A DNA stretch of 35,680 nucleotides from positions 1-35,680 of the forward strand of contig JADJXQ010000015.1 in the NCBI GenBank assembly GCA_016710335.1. The letters run 5' to 3'. Under the pieces are notes generated by a model. It saw only the letters and a program-made list of their open reading frames with translations. It was not told the DNA's origin and ran no database searches. Within the stretch, counting starts at the first letter, position 1. Each line of letters opens with the position of its first letter. This document shows, one piece after another, positions 1-7,277 of the stretch. Origin of the DNA: Rhodospirillales bacterium (GTDB lineage Bacteria > Pseudomonadota > Alphaproteobacteria > Rhodospirillales > Defluviicoccaceae). A program made the position numbers and the translations under genes.

Positions 1-1226
1 CCGTCGGTGAATTTGACGCCTTCGATGATCTTCGGCAACTGGTTGCTGCCCTTGAGCTTGCGCCAGGTTCGCGCTGCCGCGGTGATCAGCTTGAAGACCA
101 TGACCATGGCGGTGCCGTGGGACAGGCAGCCCTTGGTGCGGACCGTGCGGTGGCGCACCGTCGCAAAAACGCTCTCGACGGGATTCGTGGTGCGCAAGTG
201 GACCCAGTGCTCGGCGGGGAAGTCGTAGAAGGCGAGCAGCGCCTCGCGGTCCTTGGTCAGGCATTCGACCGCCTTCGAGTACTTCTTCACGTACTTGGCA
301 GCGAAGCGATCGAGGGCCGCGGTTGCCTCGGCGCGGCCGGCGGCCATCCAGATCTCATGAATGTCCGTTTTCGCCGTCGCCTGGAGGGCCTTCGGCAGCT
401 TGTTCAGCACGTTGCCGGTCTTGTGCATCCAGCACCGCTGGTGCCGGGTGTGCGGAAACACCTCCTCAAGCGCCTTCCAGAAGCCGAGCGCCCCGTCGCC
501 GACGGCAAGGTCCGGCGCCGCCGCCAGCCCGCACGCCTTCAGATCGGCGAGCAGTTCGCGCCAGCTCTGGGCGCTTTCACGAAAGCCCGCCTGGAAACCG
601 ATCAGTTCCTTGCGGCCTTCCGGCGTGGCGCCGATCAGCACCAGAACGCACTGCTTCTCGTCTTCCATGCGGCCCTGCAGGTAGACACCGTCGGCCCACA
701 GATAGACATACCGCCGGGCCGACAAGTCCCGCTGTCGCCAACGATCAAGGTCCGCCTTCCATTCGGCTTTCAGACGGGCGAGCGCCGGAGCCGACAGTGC
801 CGGTGCGTCCCGGCCGAGCAGCGCCGACAACGCTTCCTGAAAATCTCCCGTCGAGATGCCGCGCAAGTACAGCACCGGCAACACTGCATCCAGCGACCGG
901 CTGCGGCGGGCGAACAGCGGCAGAATGGCCGAGCTGAAGCGGATGCGACCGCTCGGACCAGTACCGCCACGATCCCGAACCTTGGCTCGCCGCACCGCCA
1001 CCGGACCAATCCCGGTGACGATCTGCCGCTCCGGCCCATGACCATGCCGCACCAACCGGCGCCGGCCGTCCTCGGTGCGCAGATCCGCATGGTCGGCGAG
1101 CAGCGCCTCGACTTCCGCCTCGATCGCCTGAGCCAGCAGCCGACGCGCCCCCTCGCGCAGAACGTCAGTCAATGGATCATCAAAATGCCGTGGCTGGCTC
1201 AGGGTGACAACGGTATCCTCGGTCAT
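1..1226 (-). CDS. IS256-family (mutator type) transposase, 3' end outside window
   Basis: Cut-and-paste DDE transposase that moves its own IS. The visible 408 codons start at ATG 1226 (MTEDTVVTLSQP) and stay open to the window edge. Family marks seen include an N-terminal stretch around EGARRLLAQAIEAEVEALLA, the central YVYLWADGVYLQGR carrying the first catalytic Asp, LAVGDGALGFWKAL with the second Asp, the HQRCWMHKTGNVLNKLP motif, and near the end HWVHLRTTNPVESVFATVRHR with the catalytic Glu in NPVES. Family members are about 400-430 aa, so only a few C-terminal residues should be missing. The frame is undamaged, unlike the genes to its right, so this is probably the most recent arrival here. 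Confidence 0.93.
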   Translation of the reverse strand, partial: MTEDTVVTLSQPRHFDDPLTDVLREGARRLLAQAIEAEVEALLADHADLRTEDGRRRLVRHGHGPERQIVTGIGPVAVRRAKVRDRGGTGPSGRIRFSSAILPLFARRSRSLDAVLPVLYLRGISTGDFQEALSALLGRDAPALSAPALARLKAEWKADLDRWRQRDLSARRYVYLWADGVYLQGRMEDEKQCVLVLIGATPEGRKELIGFQAGFRESAQSWRELLADLKACGLAAAPDLAVGDGALGFWKALEEVFPHTRHQRCWMHKTGNVLNKLPKALQATAKTDIHEIWMAAGRAEATAALDRFAAKYVKKYSKAVECLTKDREALLAFYDFPAEHWVHLRTTNPVESVFATVRHRTVRTKGCLSHGTAMVMVFKLITAAARTWRKLKGSNQLPKIIEGVKFTD

Positions 1227-1318
1227 GGCGTATCACTCTTTCCCGGGAGATGTGGCCGGCTCATCACCGCCCACGATACGCCACCCCTATCTCATCCCGT
1301 CACCCACTTCCGGCCATA
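1..1318 (-). mobile_element. IS256-family insertion sequence, right part, running off the left edge
   Basis: The element contains a minus-strand mutator-type transposase and about 90 bp of sequence upstream of its start codon. The GC-rich IS sequence gives way abruptly to AT-rich coding sequence of an unrelated gene near 1310-1320, which I take as the element boundary. The outer end on the minus strand begins near GGCCGGAAGTGGGTGACGGG, a plausible terminal inverted repeat. The opposite end lies outside the window, so neither the inverted repeat nor the target-site duplication can be checked. Just upstream of the transposase start, GGCGTATCAC (1228-1237) and the near-complementary ACGATACGCC (1273-1282) can form a hairpin. 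Confidence 0.75.
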
Positions 1319-1319
1319 G

Positions 1320-2109
1320 CTCCAAACGAAGTCGTTACGAATCTCCGGAGTTATAGTCCGCTTGAAAAACAAAGCAAACTGCTTAAGGCAATTGAACTGC
1401 TTACAGATTATCCGGGGAAGGATGTCGTTCTTATTCCTGAGCATTCTACTTCCCTAGCTTGGGCGCAAAATGAAAATGAATTGAAATATTACCTGAAGGC
1501 ACTGATTGATCGTGGGTTGCTTGAAATGGTGGTGCTGGTGAACGGAGCCTTTCCGACCCGCTGTACCCAATGGTCATCACAGCCAAAGGCTGGGAGTACC
1601 TAGAAAGAGATGATTCCAGTTTTAATACAAAATTCCAAGCATTTGTGGCCATGTCTTTTGATGGGACACTGCTGCCTGTCTACCAGAATGCGATTGCACC
1701 TGCCATTGAAGCGACCGGTTATCGGCCACTTCGAGTCGACTCCTCGCCTCATCTTGATCGAATTGATGCAAAAATCATTGCCGAAATCCGAAAGTCTAGG
1801 TTTGTTGTCGCGGATGTAACCCAGCAAAAGTCAGGAGTCTATTACGAGGCCGGCTTTGCATTTGGTTTGGGTTTACCTGTCATTTGGTGTGTACGAGATG
1901 ATGATTTAAAGAACGTACATTATGATACAAGGCAATTCTATCACATCGTATGGCAAAGTGAATCTGAGTTGAGACAAAAGCTGGAAGATTTCATCCTCGC
2001 GACCATTGGAAAAAGTGACTTAACCATCGAGCCAACAGGGTGCTTCTTACGTCACGCCTGTTACCCAAGCCATTGTTGTGTCTCCTATTACTTAGCCTCG
2101 CCCATCTGA
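1320..2109 (+). pseudogene. Nucleoside 2-deoxyribosyltransferase-like protein, 5'-truncated by IS256 and frameshifted
   Basis: The 3' part (1570-2109) encodes a Rossmann-like domain. Landmarks are FVAMSFDGTLLPVYQNAI, then RSFVVADVT-type residues, then GVYYEAGFAFGLGLPVIW. The Gly-Val-Tyr-x-Glu-x-Gly pattern matches the catalytic Glu region of nucleoside 2-deoxyribosyltransferases and related TIR-like nucleotide-processing domains. The 5' part is in another frame (ending 1603) and looks like a small winged-helix or linker region (LLKAIELLTDYPGKDVVLIP). The two frames join by a one-base shift near 1525-1560, where DPLYPMVITAKGWEYLE would continue the upstream reading. No start is visible because the IS256 element replaces it. 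The stretch is much more AT-rich than its surroundings, pointing to transfer. Proteins of this kind are often found among defence or nucleotide-signalling genes. The domain call is from motifs only. Confidence 0.6.
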
Positions 2110-2113
2110 AGAG

Positions 2114-2135
2114 GGTGGAGCGGTTCCGCTCCACC
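2114..2135. repeat. Perfect 22-bp palindrome between convergent pseudogenes
   Basis: GGTGGAGCGG followed by TT and CCGCTCCACC makes a ten-base-pair perfect inverted repeat. It sits between the stop of the deoxyribosyltransferase-like gene (2109, plus) and the stop of the tyrosine recombinase (2143, minus), so a two-way terminator is the simplest reading. There is no clear T-run on either side. Confidence 0.55.
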
Positions 2136-2142
2136 CCAGCGA

Positions 2143-2776
2143 TCAGACCTCGGTTTGCTCGGCGATGGCAAGCGCGTCGTCAACCTCGATACCGAGATAC
2201 CGGACGGTACTCTCCACCTTCGTGTGCCCGAGCAGGAGCTGCACCGCTCGCAGGTTGCCGGTCCGTCGATAGATCAACGGCGCTTTCGTTTGCCGGAGCG
2301 AGTGTGTGCCGAAGCGCGACGGATCGAGGCCAATGCTCGCGACCCACCGGGAGACGAGGCGGGCATATTGCCGGGTTGTGAGGCCGGAACCCTTTCAGCG
2401 ACGCCCGCCGAACAAGAAGGCCTCGGTCGCCGATCGCTTCCAGAAGATATTCGTCGATTGCCTGGCGCGTCTGCTCGGTGATCTCGAACCTGACCGGTCG
2501 CCCGGTCTTGCTCTGGCGCACCGTTGCGCGCTCGATCGCGTATCCGTGCGGCGCCACGTCCACGACGCGGAGTTTGACGACGTCGCACCCCCGGAGCTTG
2601 CTGTCGATGGCAAGATTGAAAAGCGCCAGATCACGCTGCCGCCCCGCCATCTGCAAGCGCGTGCGGATCGCCCAAAAGTGCTTCCGAAGAAGCGGGGCTC
2701 CGGGCCGATCAGCTTCCCTTTGTTCCAGGGCTCGCGCTTGGCGACGTTGACGCTGATTTCGCTGGACGTTTTGCAT
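2143..2776 (-). pseudogene. Short tyrosine recombinase (phage-integrase family), broken by frameshifts
   Basis: This is a small stand-alone tyrosine site-specific recombinase of about 200 aa. Pieces occur in three reading segments. EPWNKGKLIGPEP is in one frame near 2715. From about 2695, FWAIRTRLQMAGRQRDLALF, then LRGCDVVKLRVVDV and EITEQTRQAIDEYLLEA, follow in a second frame. From about 2395 to the TGA at 2143-2145 the catalytic box continues in the first frame: TRQYARLVSRWVASIGLDP, THSLRQTKAPLIYRRTG, LLLGHTKVESTVRYLG. The box retains HxLR, GH and the nucleophile Tyr. At least two frameshifts, near 2690-2700 and 2385-2410, break the gene, and a TGA sits in the conserved frame after FLFGGRR. 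Such recombinases are common on plasmids and islands. This is not an integron IntI, which is longer. Confidence 0.75.
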
Positions 2777-2999
2777 GGTCTCTCTCCCATGGTTGGTAAG
2801 GGAGACCAGTATGTTCCGGGGGCCGCCCGGGATACCGAATCGGCGCCCGCTTTCGGGGCCGAGCCGACGATCCGGGTTCGTCGTGGCTCAATCTCCTGTC
2901 TCAGTTTGACCCGAAGCGGACTTCCGTGGCTTGAATGCGGGGCGTACAATGGGTGCTTTCATGCCCCAGTTAGAAACGAGACAAGCTTAGCCATGGAAC

Positions 3000-3578
3000 A
3001 TGTATATGCTGCGGTTGATCCCCGATTCGATGGCAAGGCAAATGCGGAGCAGCTTTGAGGCTGAGTTAACGCAAAGGCTTTCAAGGGCTTCTCAGGTCAG
3101 GCTTCAAGATGTCATCCCGGCCCACTGGTTTGCGGCAGCAGCGTCCGAATGCGCAAGCATGTATATCGCGGGCTTTTTCTACGGCTCTATCTCTGTTGCA
3201 CAATCGTATGTGGAGGCACTTTCCAAGTTTCTCGCCGAAACCCACGCTAAAACTCACAATGTCTCGATGGGAAATAATGTTGAAGAGCGTTGGAAAAGAC
3301 TGCATAAGAAGAAGGTTGTCTCTTCGGCGGTGTGCGATGCAGCCGTCTCGATGTTTGCGGATCGAAACGACTTTCATCACCTAAATAGACAAGTCGAACA
3401 GGACCACCGTGAGCTTGAGGCACGGGCTCGGAAGTGCGTAAACCACCTTCACACCATTGAGTCCGAGGTTTTCGCATACTCGTTCGACGAGCCAGGTAAA
3501 CTCACATATCACAAGCCCGAATACTGGCCGTTATGTGGTAGAGATATGGCTAGGGTACGCTTGCGGCAGCTTTGGTGA
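3000..3578 (+). CDS. Hypothetical protein, 192 aa
   Basis: An intact frame of 192 codons that I do not recognise. The protein is mixed and mildly basic with no signal peptide. A central hydrophobic-aromatic stretch (ECASMYIAGFFYGSISVAQS) is followed by a charged helical part (SVGNNVEERWKRLHKKK-like residues) and a His-rich segment with FHHLNRQVEQDH. The composition is more AT-rich than the core genes, fitting acquisition with its neighbours. The ATG at 3000 has no convincing ribosome binding site. A second ATG at 2992 opens a short other-frame peptide (MEHVYAAVDPRFDG) that could be the true N-terminus if an indel lies near 3040. It could be an integron cassette gene, given the attC-like sites further right, but no attC is seen directly after it. 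Confidence 0.6.
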   Translation: MYMLRLIPDSMARQMRSSFEAELTQRLSRASQVRLQDVIPAHWFAAAASECASMYIAGFFYGSISVAQSYVEALSKFLAETHAKTHNVSMGNNVEERWKRLHKKKVVSSAVCDAAVSMFADRNDFHHLNRQVEQDHRELEARARKCVNHLHTIESEVFAYSFDEPGKLTYHKPEYWPLCGRDMARVRLRQLW

Positions 3579-3643
3579 TCAAAATTTTTAAGTCCAAGCA
3601 CTTTACGTGAATGAGTATTCCAGCTCAAGAAAGGGGAAATTAA

Positions 3644-3936
3644 TTGCGCAGTCTCTTCCTGATGTTATTGCCTGTTCTTCTTGCCTCATGCGTTCTTCTT
3701 GCCTCATGCGCAAGTATCGAACCCAAACAGTTTGTTGGCCCAACGCGAAGACAGCTTACTCGATGCGTTGCAGTGGCATGGGCCGCACCTTGGATGCCTG
3801 CTACGAGAAGGCAGGAGAATTATGCCCGTCCGGTTACTCGATCATTGATCGCTCTTCAGGAACATTTGTTGCGCCAACGAGTAGCGGCGGCTTTGTTGCT
3901 GCGCCCCAACACAATTTGGTAATTGAATGCAGGTAG
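3644..3936 (+). pseudogene. Small secreted lipoprotein, frameshifted
   Basis: Translation would start at TTG 3644, behind the purine-rich AAGGGGAAA at 3631-3639. The first part reads as a lipoprotein signal (RSLFLMLLPVLLASC) and continues VLLASCASIEPKQFVGP. After about 3740 the sensible protein continues in the other frame: NAKTAYSMRCSGMGRTLDAC, YEKAGELCPSGYSIIDRSSG, ending at the TAG of 3936. A one-base shift at 3738-3745 links the two. The signal region carries an exact 18-bp tandem duplication (3674-3709), which doubles the lipobox LASC. Small Cys-containing lipoproteins of this shape occur as integron cassettes and accessory genes; the function is unknown. Confidence 0.6.
3674..3709 (+). 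repeat. Exact 18-bp tandem duplication duplicating a lipobox
   Basis: GTTCTTCTTGCCTCATGC occurs twice in direct succession, at 3674-3691 and 3692-3709. The length is a multiple of three and adds six residues (VLLASC), so the frame is kept and a second Cys-containing lipobox is created. It looks like a recent slippage event. Confidence 0.9.
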
Positions 3937-3973
3937 GTGTTCAAGCACAGTGGTGGTCGAAACGCAGCCCATT

Positions 3974-4054
3974 GCCTGACCAACGCTTCGAATCGGTCGC
4001 TACGCCAGCGAGCTTCGCTTGCGGTTTCCACACCCCCTAAGCTGAACTTTATAT
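3974..4054 (+). other. attC-like integron recombination site A
   Basis: The 81 bp between the lipoprotein stop and the next start have attC shape: a left core-like GCCTGAC (3974-3980), an inner hairpin with AGCGA/TCGCT arms around GCT, and a right end CTGAACTTTATATGG. The right end resembles site B downstream (CGGACGTCATAT); both look like degenerate forms of a GTTATAT-type core. The next gene starts a few bases after the right core, the usual cassette geometry. The core bases are imperfect, so I call it attC-like. Confidence 0.4.
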
Positions 4055-4057
4055 GGC

Positions 4058-4543
4058 ATGAACAACCGCATCGGTGACAACCTTATCCATTTCGGAGGGA
4101 ACGAGGTCTCGTCCGCGCACTGTCAGAAGCAGGCGTGAAGTTTGTCGTGGTCGGGGCCTTGCTGTCGCCTGGCATTGTCTGAGCGCCTTGCGGACGACAT
4201 GGACCTACTCGTCGAACCAACCGCCGGGAATTCCGCGCGCGTATCAGGGGTACTGGCGAGTTTTCGGATACCCGGGCATTCAGCTGGTTCCTTCACTAGG
4301 CTTGGACTGCAAGTCTCGATCAAGAAGCACTACTACGCCGAGTTGCTCACGCCTCAGCAAGGCTCCGCGAGCTTCGCTGAGGTCGAAGCTGGTGCGATCG
4401 ACGCGCGACTTTTCAATATTCCAGTATGGCTTGCTTCGGTCTCAGCGCTCATCTCCATGAAAAAGCAAGCCATTGCATTTGCGGAGGGCCAGCGTGAAAA
4501 GCATCTTAGGGACGTCGCCCTTCTTGAAGCACGCGCCGTATAA
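4058..4543 (+). pseudogene. Nucleotidyltransferase-superfamily protein, multiply frameshifted
   Basis: Reading across frames gives MNNRIGDNLIHF, then LVRALSEAGVKFVVVGGLAV-like residues, AWHCLSAL, then ADDMDLLVEPTAGNSARV, and an intact C-terminal half ending HLRDVALLEARAV. The Gly-rich strand followed by D-D-x-D is the nucleotidyltransferase signature, and ISMKKQAIAFAEGQREKHLRD-type residues match the C-terminal helix of AbiEii/DUF6036-like proteins, some of which are toxins in toxin-antitoxin pairs. At least three shifts occur between 4090 and 4200, so the product cannot be made. The TAA stop (4541-4543) lies inside the left core of attC-like site B, as is common in integron cassettes, and the start follows site A. 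Confidence 0.6.
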
Positions 4544-4615
4544 CCCCTGCATCGAGCGGACTGCTTCCGGCTGGCTTCGCCAGCTTCCTGCTGCCGTTCA
4601 TGTCGGACGTCATAT
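4538..4615 (+). other. attC-like integron recombination site B
   Basis: The site begins GTATAAC (4538-4544), overlapping the stop codon of the nucleotidyltransferase, and ends GTCATAT (4609-4615), which is nearly complementary to the left core. Between them is a hairpin with GCTGGC/GCCAGC arms around TTC, preceded by ATCGAGCGGAC and followed by GTTCATGTCGGAC, spacing and wording typical of attC sites of environmental integrons. The right core has C where the invariant GTT has T, so the site may be dead. Confidence 0.5.
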
Positions 4616-4658
4616 TTGCCCGCCGCATGTCCGCCCATGGCTATAAGCGCCAAACAAG

Positions 4659-4723
4659 GCACGGACGTCAGCGGTTTCCCGCAACTCGCGCATCGCGACT
4701 TCGCGGGTCACGCGTCCCTAGTG
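4659..4723 (+). repeat. Left copy of the direct repeat flanking the IS630-like element
   Basis: This 65-bp block starts GCACGGACGTCAG, contains GCAACTCGCGCATCGCGAC and ends TCCCTAGTG. It matches 5811-5866 with a few substitutions and a short extra segment (near ACGCGTC). The spacing of about 1.14 kb equals one IS630 element. Confidence 0.8.
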
Positions 4724-4759
4724 TACTGTTTCTAAAGTGTCGACTAATATCCTTGCGCG

Positions 4760-5810
4760 ATGCACGATGCGGGGAGGATCAGTCGAAGGCGGTCCGATCA
4801 AGCGGATCACGGCGGAGCCGGAGGTGGTTGGGAGCTCGAACGCAGATCGCGGGCGACAAGCATTGAGGCACGGGCGAAGGAGCGGCGTCGATCGTTCTCC
4901 CGCTCGAAGGCCTTGGCGTTGGGAGGTCGCGCGCGCTGGGCGACGCCCGCGCGCTATCGACATGGACGAAGCGTTTCGAGACCAAGGGGCTTTGGGCCTC
5001 GAGGACGAGCGCGCGGTCGCAGCCGTCGATCCCGCCCGAGAAGATCGAGCGTCCTGACCGAGCCGCCCGCCGCTGCGCCGCAAGGGGGAGCGGCGCTCCG
5101 CGAGCCGCCACGCGGCGTCTCGCCCTCCGGTTCAGCGGGTCTGGTCGAAGAACGCCTTGAAGCCTCACGTGACCAGGACCCTTCAAGCTCAACGACCCGA
5201 GCTTGAGGAGAAGTTCTGGGACGTGATCGGCTCTTACCTCCAGCCCGCCGGAGAAGGCGCTCGTGCTGTGCTGCGACGAGAAGAGCCAGTGCCAAGCCCT
5301 GGAGCGCACGCAACTCGGGCCCGCTCGCGCCCAGCGTCCGGCCACCACGACCCACGACTACAGGCGCCGGCGGATCACGCTGTTCGCCGCGCTCGACGCT
5401 GGTCGGAGCTCATCGCGCGCACCGAGGCGCGCCATACCCACGCCGAGTGGCTCAGGTTCCTCGCAGATCGACCGCGGGACGCCTAAGGACCTCGATCTCC
5501 ATCTGATCGTCGACAACTACGCCACCACAAGCACGCAAGGTGAAGGCCTGGCTGGCCAGGCACCCGCGCTTTCACGTGCACTTCACGCCCACGTCCTCGT
5601 CGTGGCTCAATCTGGTCGAGCGCTTCTTCGCCGACCTTACGGGAGACGTCATCCGTGCCGGGAGCTTCACCTCGGTGAAAGAGTTGGTCGCCGACATCAA
5701 GGCCTATCGCCCAACGCAACGCCGATCCACGCCCTACACGTGGAAAGCCGAGGGAGCCGCCATCCTCGAAAGATCCAGCGCGCCCGCTGCCTTTGAACCG
5801 CGCCGAGCCG
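4760..5810 (+). pseudogene. IS630-family transposase, multiply frameshifted
   Basis: Conserved IS630 words appear in order but in different frames: ELERRSRATSIEARAKER near 4830, IPPEKIERVLTEPP near 5030, a KNALKPHVTRT region near 5150, then LEEKFWDVIG, ALVLCCDEKSQCQALERTQL, ARTEARHTHAEWLRFL, KDLDLHLIVDNYAT, and finally HPRFHVHFTPTSSSWLNLVE with RFFADLTGDVIRAGSFTSVK. The catalytic triad is visible as Asp in CCDEKSQ, Asp in LIVDNYA and Glu in NLVERFF. Several one-base shifts separate these segments, including near 5240, 5400 and 5530, so the element cannot transpose by itself. The start lies near 4760 and cannot be fixed. The element is flanked by direct repeats of 56-65 bp. The call rests on the uninterrupted 5540-5790 segment. 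Confidence 0.85.
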
Positions 5811-5866
5811 GCACGGACGTCAGGGTTCTTGCAACTCGCGCATCGCGACGTCGCGGGTCCCTAGTG
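5811..5866 (+). repeat. Right copy of the direct repeat flanking the IS630-like element
   Basis: This 56-bp block begins GCACGGACGTCAG, contains GCAACTCGCGCATCGCGAC and ends GGGTCCCTAGTG. It overlaps the end of the transposase frame, so it is probably the right end of the element. The copy at 4659-4723 could then be the right end of a former tandem neighbour. Confidence 0.8.
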
Positions 5867-6050
5867 CGCGCGCGGGCCGAAGGCGCTGGAAGCGGCACGG
5901 GGTCGAGGCCGCGGTTGGCGGCCGGCTTCCGTCAATGAGGCCGACATCAGGCCATGAGGACGAACCGCTCCTCATGCCGTGCCAGTGACGACGCTGGCCA
6001 ACGCGTGGCAAAGCGCCTTCGCCCTTGACGAGGATCGTGGAAGCGGCCAT

Positions 6051-6065
6051 GTTCTTTTATTGTTC
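6051..6065. promoter_or_regulatory. Possible LexA (SOS) box of alphaproteobacterial type
   Basis: GTTCTTTTATTGTTC fits the alphaproteobacterial LexA consensus GTTC-N7-GTTC exactly. It directly abuts a minus-strand ATG at 6050 that opens a 76-codon frame I do not recognise and which runs into the IS630 end. About one chance match is expected in a window this size on two strands, so this is weak. Confidence 0.25.
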
Positions 6066-6340
6066 TTTCTCATTGTAGTTCCCCGTGTGCTTCACCGTCG
6101 GCCCGGCCGTGGATGCTGGCCGCGACCGCCTCACACGTACATCCAGAGCGCGAAGGGAGCGTAGCGCGATCCGGGAAAAGTGCGCGCCGGTGCTCAGGAG
6201 AGCATAGGCTGACCCGCCATCTGCCGGCACCGCTCGGCCGCTGCATTCGGTCTGAGACAACGTTCCTGACGCGCAAAACAAGACTAGACTATCAACCATG
6301 AATATAATTGTTTATTATCAGCATCTTAAGGCGAATTCTG

Positions 6341-6370
6341 CATACATTTGAGTACATTTGCATACACATT
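6341..6370. repeat. Three tandem 10-bp repeats in an AT-rich stretch
   Basis: CATACATTTG (6341-6350), AGTACATTTG (6351-6360) and CATACACATT (6361-6370) follow each other without gaps. The 10-bp period is about one helical turn, as expected for phased protein binding. No gene starts next to it, so its role is unknown. Confidence 0.55.
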
Positions 6371-6621
6371 TCGCGTCCAAACGGACACAAAATGAAGCGA
6401 TACAAGACGTTAGTCCTATTTTGGCCGTGCAAAACGGTGGCAAAACAGCAAAAAAACGTCCCGACTCGCTGAAAAATGCGACAAAAAAAGGTGAAAGATC
6501 ACCGCCACGTTTTCGCCTGTGAGTTGCTCAATCGACGGACCTGGTTCCCCGCCAGAACCACCAGCGCACGGTCGCGATCGACGGCGGAGGCGCTCCGAGG
6601 CTCGGTGCCGTCCCCGCGTCG

Positions 6622-7170
6622 CTACCGGGTCGCCGGCGCCGCGCGGTTGCGCCGCCGCCATTCGTCCGGCGGGACGAAGTCGCCGCCCCACAGGCCCAGC
6701 TTCCCCTCCTTGGCCGAGCGCTCCGCCTCGCGGTATTCCGGAAACGCGTGGGGCAGGGCGACGCAGTATCCGCCCCGCAGCAGACCGTCGGCCAGATCCT
6801 TGTTGCTCGCCTTGCAGACGAAGGTGTCGTCCTCCGCAGCCTCTTCGCGTGCGTCCCTGCCGTCGCTGCTCCAGGGCTCGCAGGTCAGCTTGCCGCGGTT
6901 GAGGGTGAGGACTCTGTCCAGTTGCGCCATCGCCGACTCGCCGCAGTTCCAGCGGTCTTTGGCGCTGCCGCACACCTGTTCCGGCTCGGGGCAATCGATC
7001 CCGTAGAGGCGAATGCGCTCTCCGTCCACTTCGATGGTGTCGCCGTCGATGATGGTCACGGAGGTTTCCCGCTGCTGTTCGTCGCCGTGGAGGGGCGCAG
7101 CGCGTCCGGCCCCGGGCAGGCATGCCCAGCCGGCGGCGGCGCAGCAAAGGATGAGCATCAATCTGACCAT
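6622..7170 (-). CDS. Secreted thermonuclease-like (SNase) protein
   Basis: A staphylococcal-nuclease-fold protein, probably a calcium-dependent exported nuclease. The chosen ATG at 7170 begins a signal peptide (MVRLMLILCCAAAGWACLPG) with cleavage near GRA-AP; AGAAGG lies just upstream at suitable distance. A longer reading from 7254 would put an unlikely 28 residues before the signal. The mature part has TIIDGDTIEVDGERIRLYGI and DCPEPEQVCG, the usual first half of the SNase domain with the conserved Asp of DGDT and Arg of RIRLYG. The second half is more diverged and Cys-rich (VCKASNKDLADGLLRGGYC). The end, KEGKLGLWGGDFVPPDEWRR, is the standard SNase C-terminal pattern. It stands alone and divergent from the regulator gene at 7278, with about 100 bp between. 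Confidence 0.88.
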   Translation of the reverse strand: MVRLMLILCCAAAGWACLPGAGRAAPLHGDEQQRETSVTIIDGDTIEVDGERIRLYGIDCPEPEQVCGSAKDRWNCGESAMAQLDRVLTLNRGKLTCEPWSSDGRDAREEAAEDDTFVCKASNKDLADGLLRGGYCVALPHAFPEYREAERSAKEGKLGLWGGDFVPPDEWRRRNRAAPATR

Positions 7171-7277
7171 CATGTCCTTCTTTCCCGCCAGGCAAGAAGT
7201 GGCGATCGAAACCCTGTTAAACAGCGACGCAGGGATCAACAACACTGTTATCATACACTACCCATTGCGGCATCGGG

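Larger units (their letters stand above)
5939..6621. other. Gene-free stretch between the decayed accessory region and the nuclease gene
   Basis: I see no gene here. The left half is GC-rich with no convincing coding frame. A GTTC-N7-GTTC box lies at 6051-6065. From about 6290 the sequence turns AT-rich (6296-6372) and includes three tandem 10-mers. The right part (6416-6621) is the sequence downstream of the minus-strand nuclease gene. The sharp change in composition suggests the boundary between acquired DNA and core chromosome. Confidence 0.5.

Noticed and set aside
117..1319. Plus-strand frame of 400 codons at the left edge
   Set aside because: It is the shadow of the minus-strand IS256 transposase, whose motifs are unambiguous.
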